Origin: Verrucomicrobiota bacterium
GTDB taxonomy: Bacteria > Chlamydiota > Chlamydiia > Chlamydiales > SM23-39
Length of the DNA stretch: 33,771 nucleotides
NCBI GenBank assembly: GCA_018239895.1
Contig: JAFEGL010000014.1
Location: 1 to 33,771 of the forward strand
Direction of reading: 5' to 3'
The notes under the pieces were generated by a model. The model was not told the origin of the DNA, did not search any database, and worked only from the letters and a program-made list of their open reading frames with translations. Both the position numbers and the translations under genes were made by a program. Below, one piece after another: positions 22,341 to 31,060 of the stretch (position 1 is the stretch's first letter; every line of letters begins with the position of its first letter).

Positions 22341-23543
22341 TTAAAATCTTTCCTTTTCGCTTCCGCTTGGTTGGGCGTTGAGGTTGTAGAGGTAGGTTTC
22401 GGGGAAGAATTTGGAGAGGATCTTCACCGCGTTTTCGCCGTTTTGGGCGAGCGCTTCTGCCGAGTAGAGGCAGAGGCCGACGCCGTGCCCTTTTCCAAAT
22501 CCGCTGAAGAGAATCGCATCATCTTTTTGGGAGATCGTGAAGTCGCTGCTGACGATGTGGTTTTTACCTAGCTTCGATTGGAGAGTGAAGAAGTCGAAAT
22601 CGTAGGTCGCTGTTCCGTCTTTGACTCGGACGCCGTAGACTTTGCTCGAAGGCTGGTCGACGAAGAGTTCCATCGATTTGATCTGGGGGACATCGAGAAG
22701 GTGGGCGAGTGTCTTTTTTGGAATTTGGTACGACCACTTCGATTCTTGCCGGGCGATTTGCGCATGGGGCGCCTCGACTCCTTTTTCAGGCCCGAATGCC
22801 TCTTTGCGGAAGATGGAGAAATAGGGAGCAGTTTTCCCGGCGCTATTTTCAGTCCATGCGGTCGCGAAGGGGAGGTTCATCCCGTTTTCTGGATGGACGA
22901 GGATGAGGTGGCGGGTCGAATCGATCGCTTTGTTCAAGGCCGATGTGTCGACGACGAGAGCGGAGCCTTGGTAGCCGACTTCTTGGGCTGCGACTTGCCA
23001 GAAACTGCTCGAGTTGCGGGTTGCCCGGTAGTAGGCATCGGTACGTGTCAGGATGGCGAGGGCTGAAAGGACTTCAGGCTCTTCAGATGCGCTGAACTGG
23101 GGCGCTAAAACTCCTTTTACGTAGCTCTCGATGTCGAGTTCGTTCACGATGTTGATCATCCCCGAGACGCCGTAGATGGCGACGGAGCCTTGGTATTGAA
23201 TCCCGTTGACGAAGATCGCTGTTTCCGGAGAGCGGGGCTTGATGTAGATCTGGTGGATGCCAGGAAACTCTTCTCCCCACTTGAGCCCACCTTCCATTTC
23301 GTGGATCATGAACCGCTTGCCGAGCAGGCCCGATGCGACGCGGATCCCGTCGTGGGGGTTGATGATGTAGTAAGGGCCTTTCACTTCCAGCAGGGCTTCC
23401 GATCCATCTTTGACGAGAAGGACGTTGATGTTCATCGGAGACATCGGCTCCGATACGCCCGAAAGCAAGGGGGCGTGGTGGTCAGACCAGACTGGCGAGA
23501 GAAGTGCGCTGCAGAGCAGAGCAGCGGCAGCGAGTGTTTTCAT
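22341..23543 (-). CDS. SpoIID-family protein (peptidoglycan-related)
   Basis: SpoIID proteins are lytic transglycosylases that cut peptidoglycan glycan strands; a chlamydial homologue has been linked to division. The 400-residue protein has a signal peptide ([20 protein letters not shown]) and the SpoIID core: [16 protein letters not shown] (about 131-146) and, near the end, the family motif [19 protein letters not shown]. The position where the family has its catalytic Glu (GVVxSEMP) reads GVLAPQF, Gln149, so activity is uncertain. The late HGVG motif also lacks its usual Gln (GHGVGxxQ). The start ATG overlaps the ruvB stop as ATGA, so it is translationally coupled to ruvB. Confidence 0.85.
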   Translation of the reverse strand: MKTLAAAALLCSALLSPVWSDHHAPLLSGVSEPMSPMNINVLLVKDGSEALLEVKGPYYIINPHDGIRVASGLLGKRFMIHEMEGGLKWGEEFPGIHQIYIKPRSPETAIFVNGIQYQGSVAIYGVSGMINIVNELDIESYVKGVLAPQFSASEEPEVLSALAILTRTDAYYRATRNSSSFWQVAAQEVGYQGSALVVDTSALNKAIDSTRHLILVHPENGMNLPFATAWTENSAGKTAPYFSIFRKEAFGPEKGVEAPHAQIARQESKWSYQIPKKTLAHLLDVPQIKSMELFVDQPSSKVYGVRVKDGTATYDFDFFTLQSKLGKNHIVSSDFTISQKDDAILFSGFGKGHGVGLCLYSAEALAQNGENAVKILSKFFPETYLYNLNAQPSGSEKERF

Positions 23544-24556
23544 GTTTTTGACTCCGGTAAATGGGGTTTTTTCAACCCGATATGTTCATAAGCTAAACCT
23601 GTCGCCTGGCGTCCCCGCGGAGTTCTCTTGATGAATCCCTGCAGGATTAAAAACGGCTCGTACACCTCTTCGAGGGTGTGGGCCTCTTCGCCGACTGCGG
23701 CGGCCAGACTGTTGAGGCCAACTGGGCCTCCATCGTGATGCTCAATCATAACCTTTAAGATTTTTTTGTCCATTTCATCCAGACCTAAATGGTCGATGGC
23801 GAGCATTTCGAGAGCGTCGATCGCCGTCTTTTGGTCGATCTTCGCTTTTTTGTGGATTTGCGCATAGTCGCGGACCCAGCGGAGGAGATTGTTAGCAATC
23901 CGGGGCGTCCCTCTTGACCTGCGGGCGATTTCTAGAGCGCCGTCTTCGAGAAGCTGCATGTGGAGAATCGAAGCGGAGCGCAAAATGATTTTCATCAATG
24001 TGGGCGGATCGTAGTAGTCGAGGCGGAGCGAAATCAAAAAGCGGGATCTCATCGGGGCGCTCAAGAGGCCCGATCTCGTCGTCGCGCCGACGAGGGTGAA
24101 TGGGTTGAGTTTGACCTGGACGCTGCGGGCATTCGGCCCGCTGTCGATCATGAGATCGAGGGCGAAATCTTCCATCGCAGGATAGAGATATTCTTCGGCG
24201 ACGTTCGAAAGTCTATGGATCTCGTCGATGAAGAGGACGTCGCCCGTTTTTAAGTTGGTGAGGAGTCCCGCCAAATCGCCCGGCTTTTCAATGGCGGGGC
24301 CCGATGTGACGACGAGCTGCGTCCCCATCGCCTTCGAGATGATGTGGGCCAATGTGGTTTTCCCCAGTCCAGGTGGGCCGCTGAAGAGGCAATGGCCGAG
24401 CGCTTCGCCGCGGCTTTTCGCCGCCTGGATGAACACTTCGAGCCGGCTCCTCACCGATTCCTGACCCACAAATTCGTCCAGCGACTGGGGTCTCAAGGGA
24501 ACTTCGAAGGGGACATCGGGCGCAGCCCAGGATGATTCAATAAATGCATCGCTCAT
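23540..24556 (-). CDS. ruvB: Holliday junction branch migration helicase RuvB
   Basis: RuvB is the hexameric AAA+ motor that, with RuvA, drives Holliday junction branch migration in recombinational repair. The 338-residue product has Walker [10 protein letters not shown] (60-68), Walker B LFIDEIH (about 108-114), the GATTRSG sensor 1 region and a C-terminal winged helix ([21 protein letters not shown]). The start was set at 24556 (MSDAFIESS), because the longer frame to 24613 adds an unrelated leader. It is divergent from dcd (75 bases apart) and coupled to spoIID. The ruvB-dcd pairing is one I recall from Chlamydia. Confidence 0.97.
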   Translation of the reverse strand: MSDAFIESSWAAPDVPFEVPLRPQSLDEFVGQESVRSRLEVFIQAAKSRGEALGHCLFSGPPGLGKTTLAHIISKAMGTQLVVTSGPAIEKPGDLAGLLTNLKTGDVLFIDEIHRLSNVAEEYLYPAMEDFALDLMIDSGPNARSVQVKLNPFTLVGATTRSGLLSAPMRSRFLISLRLDYYDPPTLMKIILRSASILHMQLLEDGALEIARRSRGTPRIANNLLRWVRDYAQIHKKAKIDQKTAIDALEMLAIDHLGLDEMDKKILKVMIEHHDGGPVGLNSLAAAVGEEAHTLEEVYEPFLILQGFIKRTPRGRQATGLAYEHIGLKKPHLPESKT

Positions 24557-24631
24557 ATTGAAAAACTCTAGCAAGAAATGGATTTCGCGCGCTACTCTGA
24601 ACATACACCCCATCTATTAAACGAGGAAATC

Positions 24632-25186
24632 ATGTCACTTAGATCCGACAAATGGATCCGTCGTATGGCGAAAGAACACAAAATGATCGAACCTTTTATC
24701 GAAAATTTGGTGAAAGAAGGCAAAGTCAGCTACGGACTTTCCAGCTACGGATACGATTTGCGCGTCGCCGACGAATTCAAGGTTTTTACCAACGTCTACA
24801 ATTCGATCGTTGATCCAAAAAATTTTAGAGCCGACGCTTTTGTGGATATCCGGGGCGATACCTGCATCATCCCGCCCAATTCGTTTGCCCTCGCGAGAAG
24901 CGTCGAATACTTCAGAATTCCACGGAACATTTTGACTCTTTGCATCGGCAAGTCGACCTACGCCCGGTGTGGAATCATCGTCAATGTGACCCCGTTCGAG
25001 CCCGAGTGGGAAGGGTACGTCACTTTGGAGATCTCCAATACGACTCCGCTCCCTGCGAAAATCTATGCGGGAGAGGGGCTCGCGCAAGTCCTCTTTTTGC
25101 AAGCAGACGAGATTTGCGAAGTCTCTTATGCCGATCGTAAAGGCAAGTATATGAAGCAGATGGAAATAACTTATCCAACTATTTGA
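24632..25186 (+). CDS. dcd: dCTP deaminase
   Basis: Converts dCTP to dUTP, feeding dTMP synthesis. The 184-residue product carries the family motifs SSYGYDLRV (about 37-45), GKSTYARCG (about 110-118) and [12 protein letters not shown] (about 128-140, with the catalytic Glu). The ATG at 24632 was chosen because a clear ribosome-binding site (CGAGGAA) precedes it; the frame extends upstream to 24578 without one. Length fits the mono-functional enzyme of about 190 aa. Whether it also has dUTPase activity cannot be said. Confidence 0.95.
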   Translation: MSLRSDKWIRRMAKEHKMIEPFIENLVKEGKVSYGLSSYGYDLRVADEFKVFTNVYNSIVDPKNFRADAFVDIRGDTCIIPPNSFALARSVEYFRIPRNILTLCIGKSTYARCGIIVNVTPFEPEWEGYVTLEISNTTPLPAKIYAGEGLAQVLFLQADEICEVSYADRKGKYMKQMEITYPTI

Positions 25187-25228
25187 AGAATACTCATTTA
25201 TCGCTACAATAGCGCTTTGGGGTCAGCC

Positions 25229-25531
25229 ATGCAGCATGCGATTTCTTCTTGGATTCAGAGGAGCTGGTGGGTCGTCGCTTTTTCAGCGGTGGTCGGCCTG
25301 ATTTACATGCATGCATTGAAGGACAGAAACGCCGCCTTAGCGGAAATCTCCTTTCGATTCCAAGAGATGGAAAAAGAGCGGTTCATGGTCCTCCAAGAAA
25401 AGGAGGATCTCCAGCTCCGGATCGCCTCCCAAAATGATCCTGCCTGGATCGAAATGGTCCTCATGCGAGAAATCGGGGTTGTTCCTGAAGGATGGATCAA
25501 GGTCCATTTCCAAACTGACCGTCAGTTATGA
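25229..25531 (+). CDS. Small coiled-coil membrane protein, FtsB/DivIC-like
   Basis: This 100-residue protein has one N-terminal membrane helix (about 12-30), a coiled-coil (about 33-68, AEISFRFQEMEKERFMVLQ) and an ending EMVLMREIGVVPEGWIKVHF, an architecture close to the septum-initiator family FtsB/DivIC (membrane anchor, coil, then lmRe.gmV.kGe). It would sit in the divisome. The ATG at 25229 is preferred to the TTG at 25217. Its stop overlaps the ATG of the first CBS gene as ATGA, so it is coupled to it, which is an odd operon partner for a division gene. Family assignment is by architecture only. Confidence 0.6.
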   Translation: MQHAISSWIQRSWWVVAFSAVVGLIYMHALKDRNAALAEISFRFQEMEKERFMVLQEKEDLQLRIASQNDPAWIEMVLMREIGVVPEGWIKVHFQTDRQL

Positions 25532-26775
25532 TCCTCTCTCTACTCCTCGTCCTTCTCCTCCTGATTTTTCTTTCGGGGTATTTCTCTGCGGCTGAGACGG
25601 CCCTTTTTTCCCTTTCGCCCCTCACATTAAAGACCTATCGGGCCAGCACCAACTCGAGGCTCAACCTGATCGCGCGGCTGATGGAAAATCCACGCCAAGT
25701 CCTCGTGACGATCATGATCATGCACATCTTCGCCAATATCTTGGTGCAAAACGTCATTTCAAGCCTCTTCCAGTCCTTTCCCGACTGGTCATTGAAAGTG
25801 GGTCTGCCGCTTGCCCTCACCTTGATTTTCGGGGATATTCTGCCCAAATCGGTCGCGATGCCCTACAACGCCCAGATCTCCTATCGAGTGGCTCCTACGA
25901 TTTCTAAAGTATCTCGATGGATCGCTCCGTTTCGGAAGATTTTGACCTCAGCAACCAGCTATGTAACCCGGATCCTGTTCTATTTCTTGCGGGAAGAGAA
26001 GGAGATCTCGGCCGAAGAGCTTCGGCACGTTTTAAAGACTTCTGAGGAGACCGGGGTCCTCTTGCACGAAGAGGCTGAGCTGGTCGATGGGATGCTCGAT
26101 CTGCAGCAGACTCTGGTGAAGGAGAGGATGCGCCCTCGAGAGGAGATCCTCTTTTATGATATCCAGCAGCCTCTTTCAGCTTTGAACCGCATTTTTGTAG
26201 AACTTGAGATTACCCGGGTTCCTGTCTGCGATGGAGATTTGGAAAACGTCCTTGGCGTCTTGTCGACCCGCCTCTACTTTTTCCACCAAAACGAAATCCA
26301 AAACTCCTCCGACCTCCTCCCCATTTTGAAAAAGCCCTACTACGCCCCCGAATCGACCAAATCGTGGGTGTTGCTTCAAACCCTCCGGGAAAGGGGAGAG
26401 AGCCTCGCCCTTGTCGTCGATGAATATGGCTCGATTTCTGGACTGATCACACAGGAAGATCTGATCGAGGCGGTCGTCGGGGAGATCTCCGATCGGCGAG
26501 ACGTCAAAAGCCTCTACACCCGCTCCGGCCCCGATGTGATCATCGCGAGCGGCAAACTCGAGCTAGAAGAGTTCAAAGAGATCTTCGCCGTGCCCCTCAG
26601 ATCAAAAGAAAACGTCGTCACTTTGGGCGGCTGGCTGATCGAACAGCTAGGAGACATTCCGACAGCGGGGACAAAATACGCCACCGACCAATTTCTCTTT
26701 TATGTACTGGCGGCCGATCCGAACCGGATTCGGCGGATCTATGTCCGGAAGCTTAAACCTGAGAAGAAGCCGTGA
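25528..26775 (+). CDS. DUF21/CBS-domain membrane protein (hemolysin-C/CorC type)
   Basis: The 415-residue protein starts with a DUF21 (CNNM) membrane domain carrying GYFSAAETALFSLS (17-30), about four helices up to about 150, then two CBS domains (about 190-335, with LALVVDEYGSISGLITQEDL near the second) and a C-terminal CorC/HlyC domain (about 340-405). Family members are linked to Mg2+ and Co2+ export or homeostasis. The start overlaps the upstream gene's stop, and the stop overlaps the next gene's GTG start, so the three genes are a tightly coupled operon. The two-gene tandem resembles the pair in Chlamydia. Confidence 0.92.
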   Translation: MILSLLLVLLLLIFLSGYFSAAETALFSLSPLTLKTYRASTNSRLNLIARLMENPRQVLVTIMIMHIFANILVQNVISSLFQSFPDWSLKVGLPLALTLIFGDILPKSVAMPYNAQISYRVAPTISKVSRWIAPFRKILTSATSYVTRILFYFLREEKEISAEELRHVLKTSEETGVLLHEEAELVDGMLDLQQTLVKERMRPREEILFYDIQQPLSALNRIFVELEITRVPVCDGDLENVLGVLSTRLYFFHQNEIQNSSDLLPILKKPYYAPESTKSWVLLQTLRERGESLALVVDEYGSISGLITQEDLIEAVVGEISDRRDVKSLYTRSGPDVIIASGKLELEEFKEIFAVPLRSKENVVTLGGWLIEQLGDIPTAGTKYATDQFLFYVLAADPNRIRRIYVRKLKPEKKP

Positions 26776-27977
26776 GCAATTGGGCTTTTTTCCTCTTTTG
26801 GACCTTTTTTGCCGTCTTTGTGCAGGGGCTTTTTGCCATGTTTGAGATGGCTTGCGTCTCATTCAACAAGGTGCGGCTCCAGTACTACGTCAGCCTCGGT
26901 TCCAAGAGGGCCTCTTGGCTGAAGTACTTCCTCAAAAAGCCATCGCGCCTCTTCGGAACGACGATGATCGGGATCAACGTGGCGCTCCAGGTCGGCTCCG
27001 AGTTTTCCCGTAGGTTCTATGAATCGATCCACCTCGATCCTGATTGGGCTCCGATCACCCAAGTTCTCATCGTAGTCATGTTCGGCGAACTGGCGCCGAT
27101 GTTTGCCGCGAGGCGCCACTCGGAACAGCTGGCGATGGCGCTTGCCCCCTTGATGGTTCTGATCACGCGGCTCATCTCTCCGATCATTTGGGCTTTCGAC
27201 GCCTTTTCGCAGCTTATCCACCGGATGCTGCCCCGGGCTCCCGAGAGTTCCCTCTATCTATCTCGCGAAGAGGTGAGAGCTGCATTCGAAGAGAGAGAAG
27301 AATCCCGAGACGAATTCAACGCGATGGTCGCCCGCGTCTTCAGGCTTAAAAATCTGACGGCGAGCCAAGTCATGAAGCCCCTCTCCGATGTTTTGATGGC
27401 CGCATCGACCGCTTCTGTCTTGGAGATTAAAAAGGCCCTTGCAGAGAGATATGTCCCGATCCTCCCGATCTACCACCGGAACCGGAACAATATCGTTGCG
27501 ATCGTCCACTTGCGCGATCTCCTCAACAAAGCCGACCCGGTCCGGATCCTCGACTGCTCCCGTCCCCCTTGGTTCATCACAAAAGATGCCTCCATTCTCC
27601 AGATCCTCGATCAGTTCCGCCGCAACAACCAGAGCATGGCGATCGTCCTCGAAACCTCAGGTCAAGCCTGCGGGATCCTCACTCTCGACCAGATCCTTGA
27701 ACAGATCCTCGGCGAAGAGAAGATCGTCGAGGCTTCTGAATCGCCGATCTACATCGAGAGAACTCTCCCAGCCTCGATGAAAGTTGCCGAGTTCAACAGG
27801 CAGTTCCAAGCCGATCTGCCCCACGAGCTTGACGACACTCTCGAAGATCTGATTCTTCGCCAGCTCGAGCATCCTCCCTCCAAAGATGAGACGATCCGGA
27901 TCGGCGATTTTCTTTTCACCGTCCTTGAGACGACGCTCCGCGGCGTCAAGCTCCTCTCAGTCCACTCCGCTGAATAG
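26772..27977 (+). CDS. DUF21/CBS-domain membrane protein, second paralogue
   Basis: A 401-residue paralogue of the previous gene, starting at a GTG that overlaps its stop (GTGA). The DUF21 motif is altered: QGLFAMFEMACVSFNKVRLQ in place of GYFSAAETALFSLS, retaining the Glu. The middle holds two CBS domains (about 185-320) with MAIVLETSGQACGILTLDQIL, and a CorC/HlyC-like end. The loss of the ETAL core suggests that it acts as a partner or regulator of the first paralogue rather than as an equal copy, which is inference. A terminator lies directly downstream. Confidence 0.9.
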   Translation: MSNWAFFLFWTFFAVFVQGLFAMFEMACVSFNKVRLQYYVSLGSKRASWLKYFLKKPSRLFGTTMIGINVALQVGSEFSRRFYESIHLDPDWAPITQVLIVVMFGELAPMFAARRHSEQLAMALAPLMVLITRLISPIIWAFDAFSQLIHRMLPRAPESSLYLSREEVRAAFEEREESRDEFNAMVARVFRLKNLTASQVMKPLSDVLMAASTASVLEIKKALAERYVPILPIYHRNRNNIVAIVHLRDLLNKADPVRILDCSRPPWFITKDASILQILDQFRRNNQSMAIVLETSGQACGILTLDQILEQILGEEKIVEASESPIYIERTLPASMKVAEFNRQFQADLPHELDDTLEDLILRQLEHPPSKDETIRIGDFLFTVLETTLRGVKLLSVHSAE

Positions 27978-27988
27978 TCTCTTTTTCT

Positions 27989-28013
27989 CCGGGCAGGGTC
28001 CCGGCTTTTTTTT
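27989..28013 (+). terminator. Intrinsic terminator of the CBS operon
   Basis: CCGGG and CCCGG form a stem around CAGGGT, followed by C and eight Ts. It lies 11 bases after the stop of the second CBS gene. Confidence 0.8.
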
Positions 28014-28052
28014 CTCTGCGTCTCTCTAGACTCCTTCTATCTCTGCGCTGAT
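28014..28052. repeat. Single arm of the 33430-33540 repeat family
   Basis: CTCTGCGTCTCTCTAGACTC, continuing to CTCTGCGCTGAT, is nearly identical to the right arm of the inverted repeat at 33501-33540. No complementary arm is nearby. It follows the terminator directly. The remaining gap up to 28240 is not coding: it contains the methyltransferase promoter and no other structure I can support. Confidence 0.75.
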
Positions 28053-28188
28053 CCTCTTTCGTACCGGTGGAAAAAGCTAATTTTCAGGTCAAAGAAGAAA
28101 GACTTCTGTGTTTGAGTAGTGTCGGTTTTTTGAGGAGCGCAATGAACTGTCTTTCATGAGATTGGGAAGGGTATGAAAAGAAATTCGT

Positions 28189-28217
28189 ATTAAATTAGCT
28201 GCTGTTTCAATTATAAT
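28189..28217 (+). promoter_or_regulatory. Candidate promoter of the methyltransferase gene
   Basis: A perfect TATAAT at 28212-28217 with a weak -35 (ATTAAA, 28189-28194) 17 bases upstream, and a GAGG ribosome-binding site at 28232. Confidence 0.5.
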
Positions 28218-28240
28218 CTAACCTCTCTATTGAGGTGAAA

Positions 28241-28894
28241 GTGAGTTCAGCTTTAATTAATCAGGCTTCTAAAACAGATCCGTTTTGGAAGGGGACTCGG
28301 AAAAACCAGGCTCTCTCGTTCATCGACAGCATCGAGAGCACATGGAAAGGGCACGAGGCATTTGCCCTTTGGTTGATCCAGGCATTGAAGCCGAGGACCA
28401 CTCTCGATCTGGGCTTTGATAGAGCTCTTTCGACTATTGCTTTTACGTATAAGAATAAAGGCGATGTCTTCGCGATTGACTGGTTCGATGAAGGAAATTA
28501 CTCGGAAAAAAGCTTTGCGCTCGAGAGTGCCTTTCGGAATGTCCAGTCAGCTATTCGGATGGGCATCTCCAAGAATATCCACTTGATCATCGGCCCTTTT
28601 GGCGACATCTCGAAAGATTGGAGTCGAAAGATCGACCTGTTCCATATGGATTGGATCCATACTTACACGCTTGCGAGTCAAAATTACGAGACTTGGAAAA
28701 AGTTTCTGAAACCCGATGCGGTGATTTTAGTCCACGACGTGGAGGCCTATCCGTCGGAAGTCGGTAGATTTTTCAATCAGCTTCCGCTCCCGAAGTTGAT
28801 TTTCCCCCACGCTCAAGGACTGGGAATCGCCACCTCGAATCTTGGCCTTCTGGCCTCGATTGAGAAGGAGTGGGGGCTTAAAAAATTGGACTAG
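28241..28894 (+). CDS. Class I SAM-dependent methyltransferase-like protein
   Basis: About 217 residues. A Rossmann-like first strand TTLDLGFDRALSTIAF resembles motif I of class I methyltransferases although the glycines are reduced; later VFAIDWFD (motif II) and IDLFHMDWIHTYTLASQNYE fit the Methyltransf_24 (HDxD-like) group, as does AVILVHDVEAYPSEVGRFF. The substrate is unknown. The start is GTG at 28241, five bases after GAGG; a GTG at 28235 in the same frame is the alternative. Its 3' end overlaps the convergent gene by four bases. The weakened glycine motif lowers certainty about SAM binding. Confidence 0.75.
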   Translation: MSSALINQASKTDPFWKGTRKNQALSFIDSIESTWKGHEAFALWLIQALKPRTTLDLGFDRALSTIAFTYKNKGDVFAIDWFDEGNYSEKSFALESAFRNVQSAIRMGISKNIHLIIGPFGDISKDWSRKIDLFHMDWIHTYTLASQNYETWKKFLKPDAVILVHDVEAYPSEVGRFFNQLPLPKLIFPHAQGLGIATSNLGLLASIEKEWGLKKLD

Positions 28895-29895
28895 CAAATC
28901 CTGTCTCGTGGATTGCCTAGAGTGGCGAATCTTAGCTGCATCGTTGCTATGTGTGCTTCAAGCTGCTTTGAGAGTTCTTCGCTTCTTTCAGATGGATGAT
29001 CGATTTTCTGATCGGCCAATTGATCGGCTAAAGTCATGTAGTTTGAGTAGCTTTCGGTTAACTCTTGGATCAAATCTCTTATCTCAATTAATCCAACTTG
29101 GGATTTCAAAGGATTTTGGGCATGTTCGATCTCTTCTTGATCTGAGAGTGTGATCGTTCGGACCGTCTTGCGGAAATTCCTCACCTGTTCTAGGAGGGGA
29201 GCTGCTTGATTATAGTCTGAGTTTGCAGTCAAAAGATTGAAAAGAGCAACTATGCGGGCGCGGATGGTATTTGGATCGTAGTCGGGCCACGCTTTGTAGA
29301 AATTTAATTTGTCGACGACCCTCTGCGGCAGCATGCAAGGTGCGATGAAGTTTGCGAAATTATTGAACGCACTCCATTCGCCGAGGTCGACGCTCCAGGT
29401 CTCTTCTACCCATCCATAAAGAAAGCGGCCTAAGACTGGATCTACGATGCCGATCAGGCTCGCAAGAGTCGCTAAGACAGCGGCGATGGGAAGAGTGATG
29501 AGTTTTGCAACAGCTTCTGAGAGGCGGTAGATGCACCGGAGAGCTACCTGTTTTTGCAATTGAGCTCGATCGGGTGCGCGAGAGGGGTCAGTCACTGCAA
29601 AGGTGCGCCTAGTGGCTTTCCAATCTTTAGTCGCTTCCTCAGTTCCTTGTCTGATCCAGTGCTTGCTGAAAAGATGGCCGATGCGGAGAGCAGTCTGGAC
29701 GGGATATATAGCCATGCTTCCTGGGAAAAGAGCCAACATCTTGAGTCGGATGTTATTATTTTTGTCTCTAGTGACGGAGCCGTGTCTATCACCTGTGAGA
29801 AGGCAGTCGACCACGCCTTTCTCTGAGCTTTCACTTCGCTGATCGTCCCAAAACTGCGGGCAACAAGTAAATTGTTTTCTAGCAACTGTAGACAT
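28891..29895 (-). CDS. Hypothetical membrane-associated protein, Inc-like
   Basis: The 334-residue protein is not recognised. It has one long hydrophobic region at about 127-162 (KLITLPIAAVLATLASLIG, then DPVLGRFLYG) that could be a hairpin of two membrane passes, a Trp/Phe-rich segment (WVEETWSVDLGEWSAFNNF) and a helical charged C-terminal half with coiled-coil character (about 240-325). Four cysteines occur in the first 31 residues. There is no signal peptide. The start has a good ribosome-binding site (AGAGGTAGG). The hydrophobic hairpin suggests an Inc-type or type III-secreted membrane protein, but this is inference. Confidence 0.75.
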   Translation of the reverse strand: MSTVARKQFTCCPQFWDDQRSESSEKGVVDCLLTGDRHGSVTRDKNNNIRLKMLALFPGSMAIYPVQTALRIGHLFSKHWIRQGTEEATKDWKATRRTFAVTDPSRAPDRAQLQKQVALRCIYRLSEAVAKLITLPIAAVLATLASLIGIVDPVLGRFLYGWVEETWSVDLGEWSAFNNFANFIAPCMLPQRVVDKLNFYKAWPDYDPNTIRARIVALFNLLTANSDYNQAAPLLEQVRNFRKTVRTITLSDQEEIEHAQNPLKSQVGLIEIRDLIQELTESYSNYMTLADQLADQKIDHPSERSEELSKQLEAHIATMQLRFATLGNPRDRIC

Positions 29896-29935
29896 ATCCT
29901 ACCTCTTTGTGGCGGAAAGTCTATAGAAACTATGA

Positions 29936-31060
29936 CTAAAACACCATTGATTTGCGGAATTTATTAACGATCAATGAAATCTTTTCTAAGAAGGTGTCGA
30001 TCTCTTCCCGGGTATTGAGGCGGCTCAAGGAGATCCGGATCGAAGAGCGGGCGATTTTTCGGTCGATCCCCATTTGAGTAAGGACTCGAGACGGCTCGAG
30101 AGCCCCTGAAGAGCAGGCGGAGCCGTGGCTGACTGAGATTCCAGCGAGATCGAGGTGCATGAGGAGCGATTCCCCCTCGATGCCCGGTAAGGCCACATTT
30201 AAGGTGTTTGAGACGCGGGGTCCTTGTCCATTGATGATCGCGTCGGGTAATGCAGAAAGGAGCCCCGCCTCAAGATGAGTCCTGAGGGCGAGGAGCTTTT
30301 CGGTGATTTCCGTTTGGCTCTCCTTCAAGATTTCGAGTGCTTTGGCGAGACCCAAGATGCTGGCGAGGTTTTCTGTGCCGGCTCTCCTCTGGAATTCTTG
30401 GCCGCCTCCAGCAAAGAGGGGTGAGATTTTGAACGAGGAGCGGGCAATGAGGGCGCCGGCCCCTTTCGGTCCGTGGAACTTGTGGGCGGCGATCGCGACG
30501 GCCGTAGCTCCTTGAGGCATCTGGAATGGCTCTTTGCCGATGTAGGCGATCGCATCTAAAAGGAGGGGAATCTTGTGCTTTTCCGCAATGGCGGCGATGG
30601 CGCCGAGGTCGATTTTGACTCCCGTTTCGCCGTTCGACAATGAGAAAATGAGAGCTTTCGTCTCGGGGCGGATCGCCTTTTCAATGAGTTCCGGATCGGG
30701 CGCGCCCCAAAGGCCGCACGGGATGTAATCGACTGTGTATCCGGAGAGAGCCTGGATCGATTTGTAGACGGAAGAGTGTTCGATCGCAGTCGTGATGATG
30801 TGCCCTTTTTGAGGAAGACCTTGAAGCATGAGGCTGATCGCTTCGGTGCCGCCCGAGGTAAAGAGAACTTCTTCAGGCTTTACCTGGAAAAAGGAGGCGG
30901 TCGTTTGGCGGGCCTTGGAAAGGAGGCTTCGGGCCCTCTGGCCGAAGAAGTGGACGCTAGACGGGTTCGCTGGCGGGCCGCTGAGATCCTCCAGCATAGC
31001 CTGGAGAACTCTCGGGTCGAGAGCCGTCGTCGAGTTGTTGTCCAAAAAGATTCTTTGCAT
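29936..31060 (-). CDS. Cysteine desulfurase, NifS/IscS family
   Basis: Removes sulfur from cysteine as a persulfide for Fe-S cluster or thio-tRNA synthesis, using pyridoxal phosphate. The 374-residue product begins MQRIFLDNNSTT, as NifS proteins do; the PLP lysine is Lys194 in AAHKFHGPKG and the catalytic cysteine is Cys316 in SHGSACSSGALEPS. The start was set at 31060 (ATG with GAGGGAGAGG upstream) because an upstream open frame to 31204 adds unrelated sequence. It overlaps the upstream PP2C gene by 104 bases in another frame. NifS next to PP2C, with CBS proteins nearby, is a chlamydial-looking neighbourhood. No iscU or suf genes are in the window. Confidence 0.95.
   Translation of the reverse strand: MQRIFLDNNSTTALDPRVLQAMLEDLSGPPANPSSVHFFGQRARSLLSKARQTTASFFQVKPEEVLFTSGGTEAISLMLQGLPQKGHIITTAIEHSSVYKSIQALSGYTVDYIPCGLWGAPDPELIEKAIRPETKALIFSLSNGETGVKIDLGAIAAIAEKHKIPLLLDAIAYIGKEPFQMPQGATAVAIAAHKFHGPKGAGALIARSSFKISPLFAGGGQEFQRRAGTENLASILGLAKALEILKESQTEITEKLLALRTHLEAGLLSALPDAIINGQGPRVSNTLNVALPGIEGESLLMHLDLAGISVSHGSACSSGALEPSRVLTQMGIDRKIARSSIRISLSRLNTREEIDTFLEKISLIVNKFRKSMVF

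Noticed and set aside
27989..28052. One long terminator including the repeat arm
   Set aside because: The short stem with its T-run is sufficient; the following arm matches the separate repeat at 33501-33540.
28235..28240. GTG at 28235 as the methyltransferase start
   Set aside because: The ribosome-binding site GAGG overlaps it, whereas the GTG at 28241 is correctly spaced.
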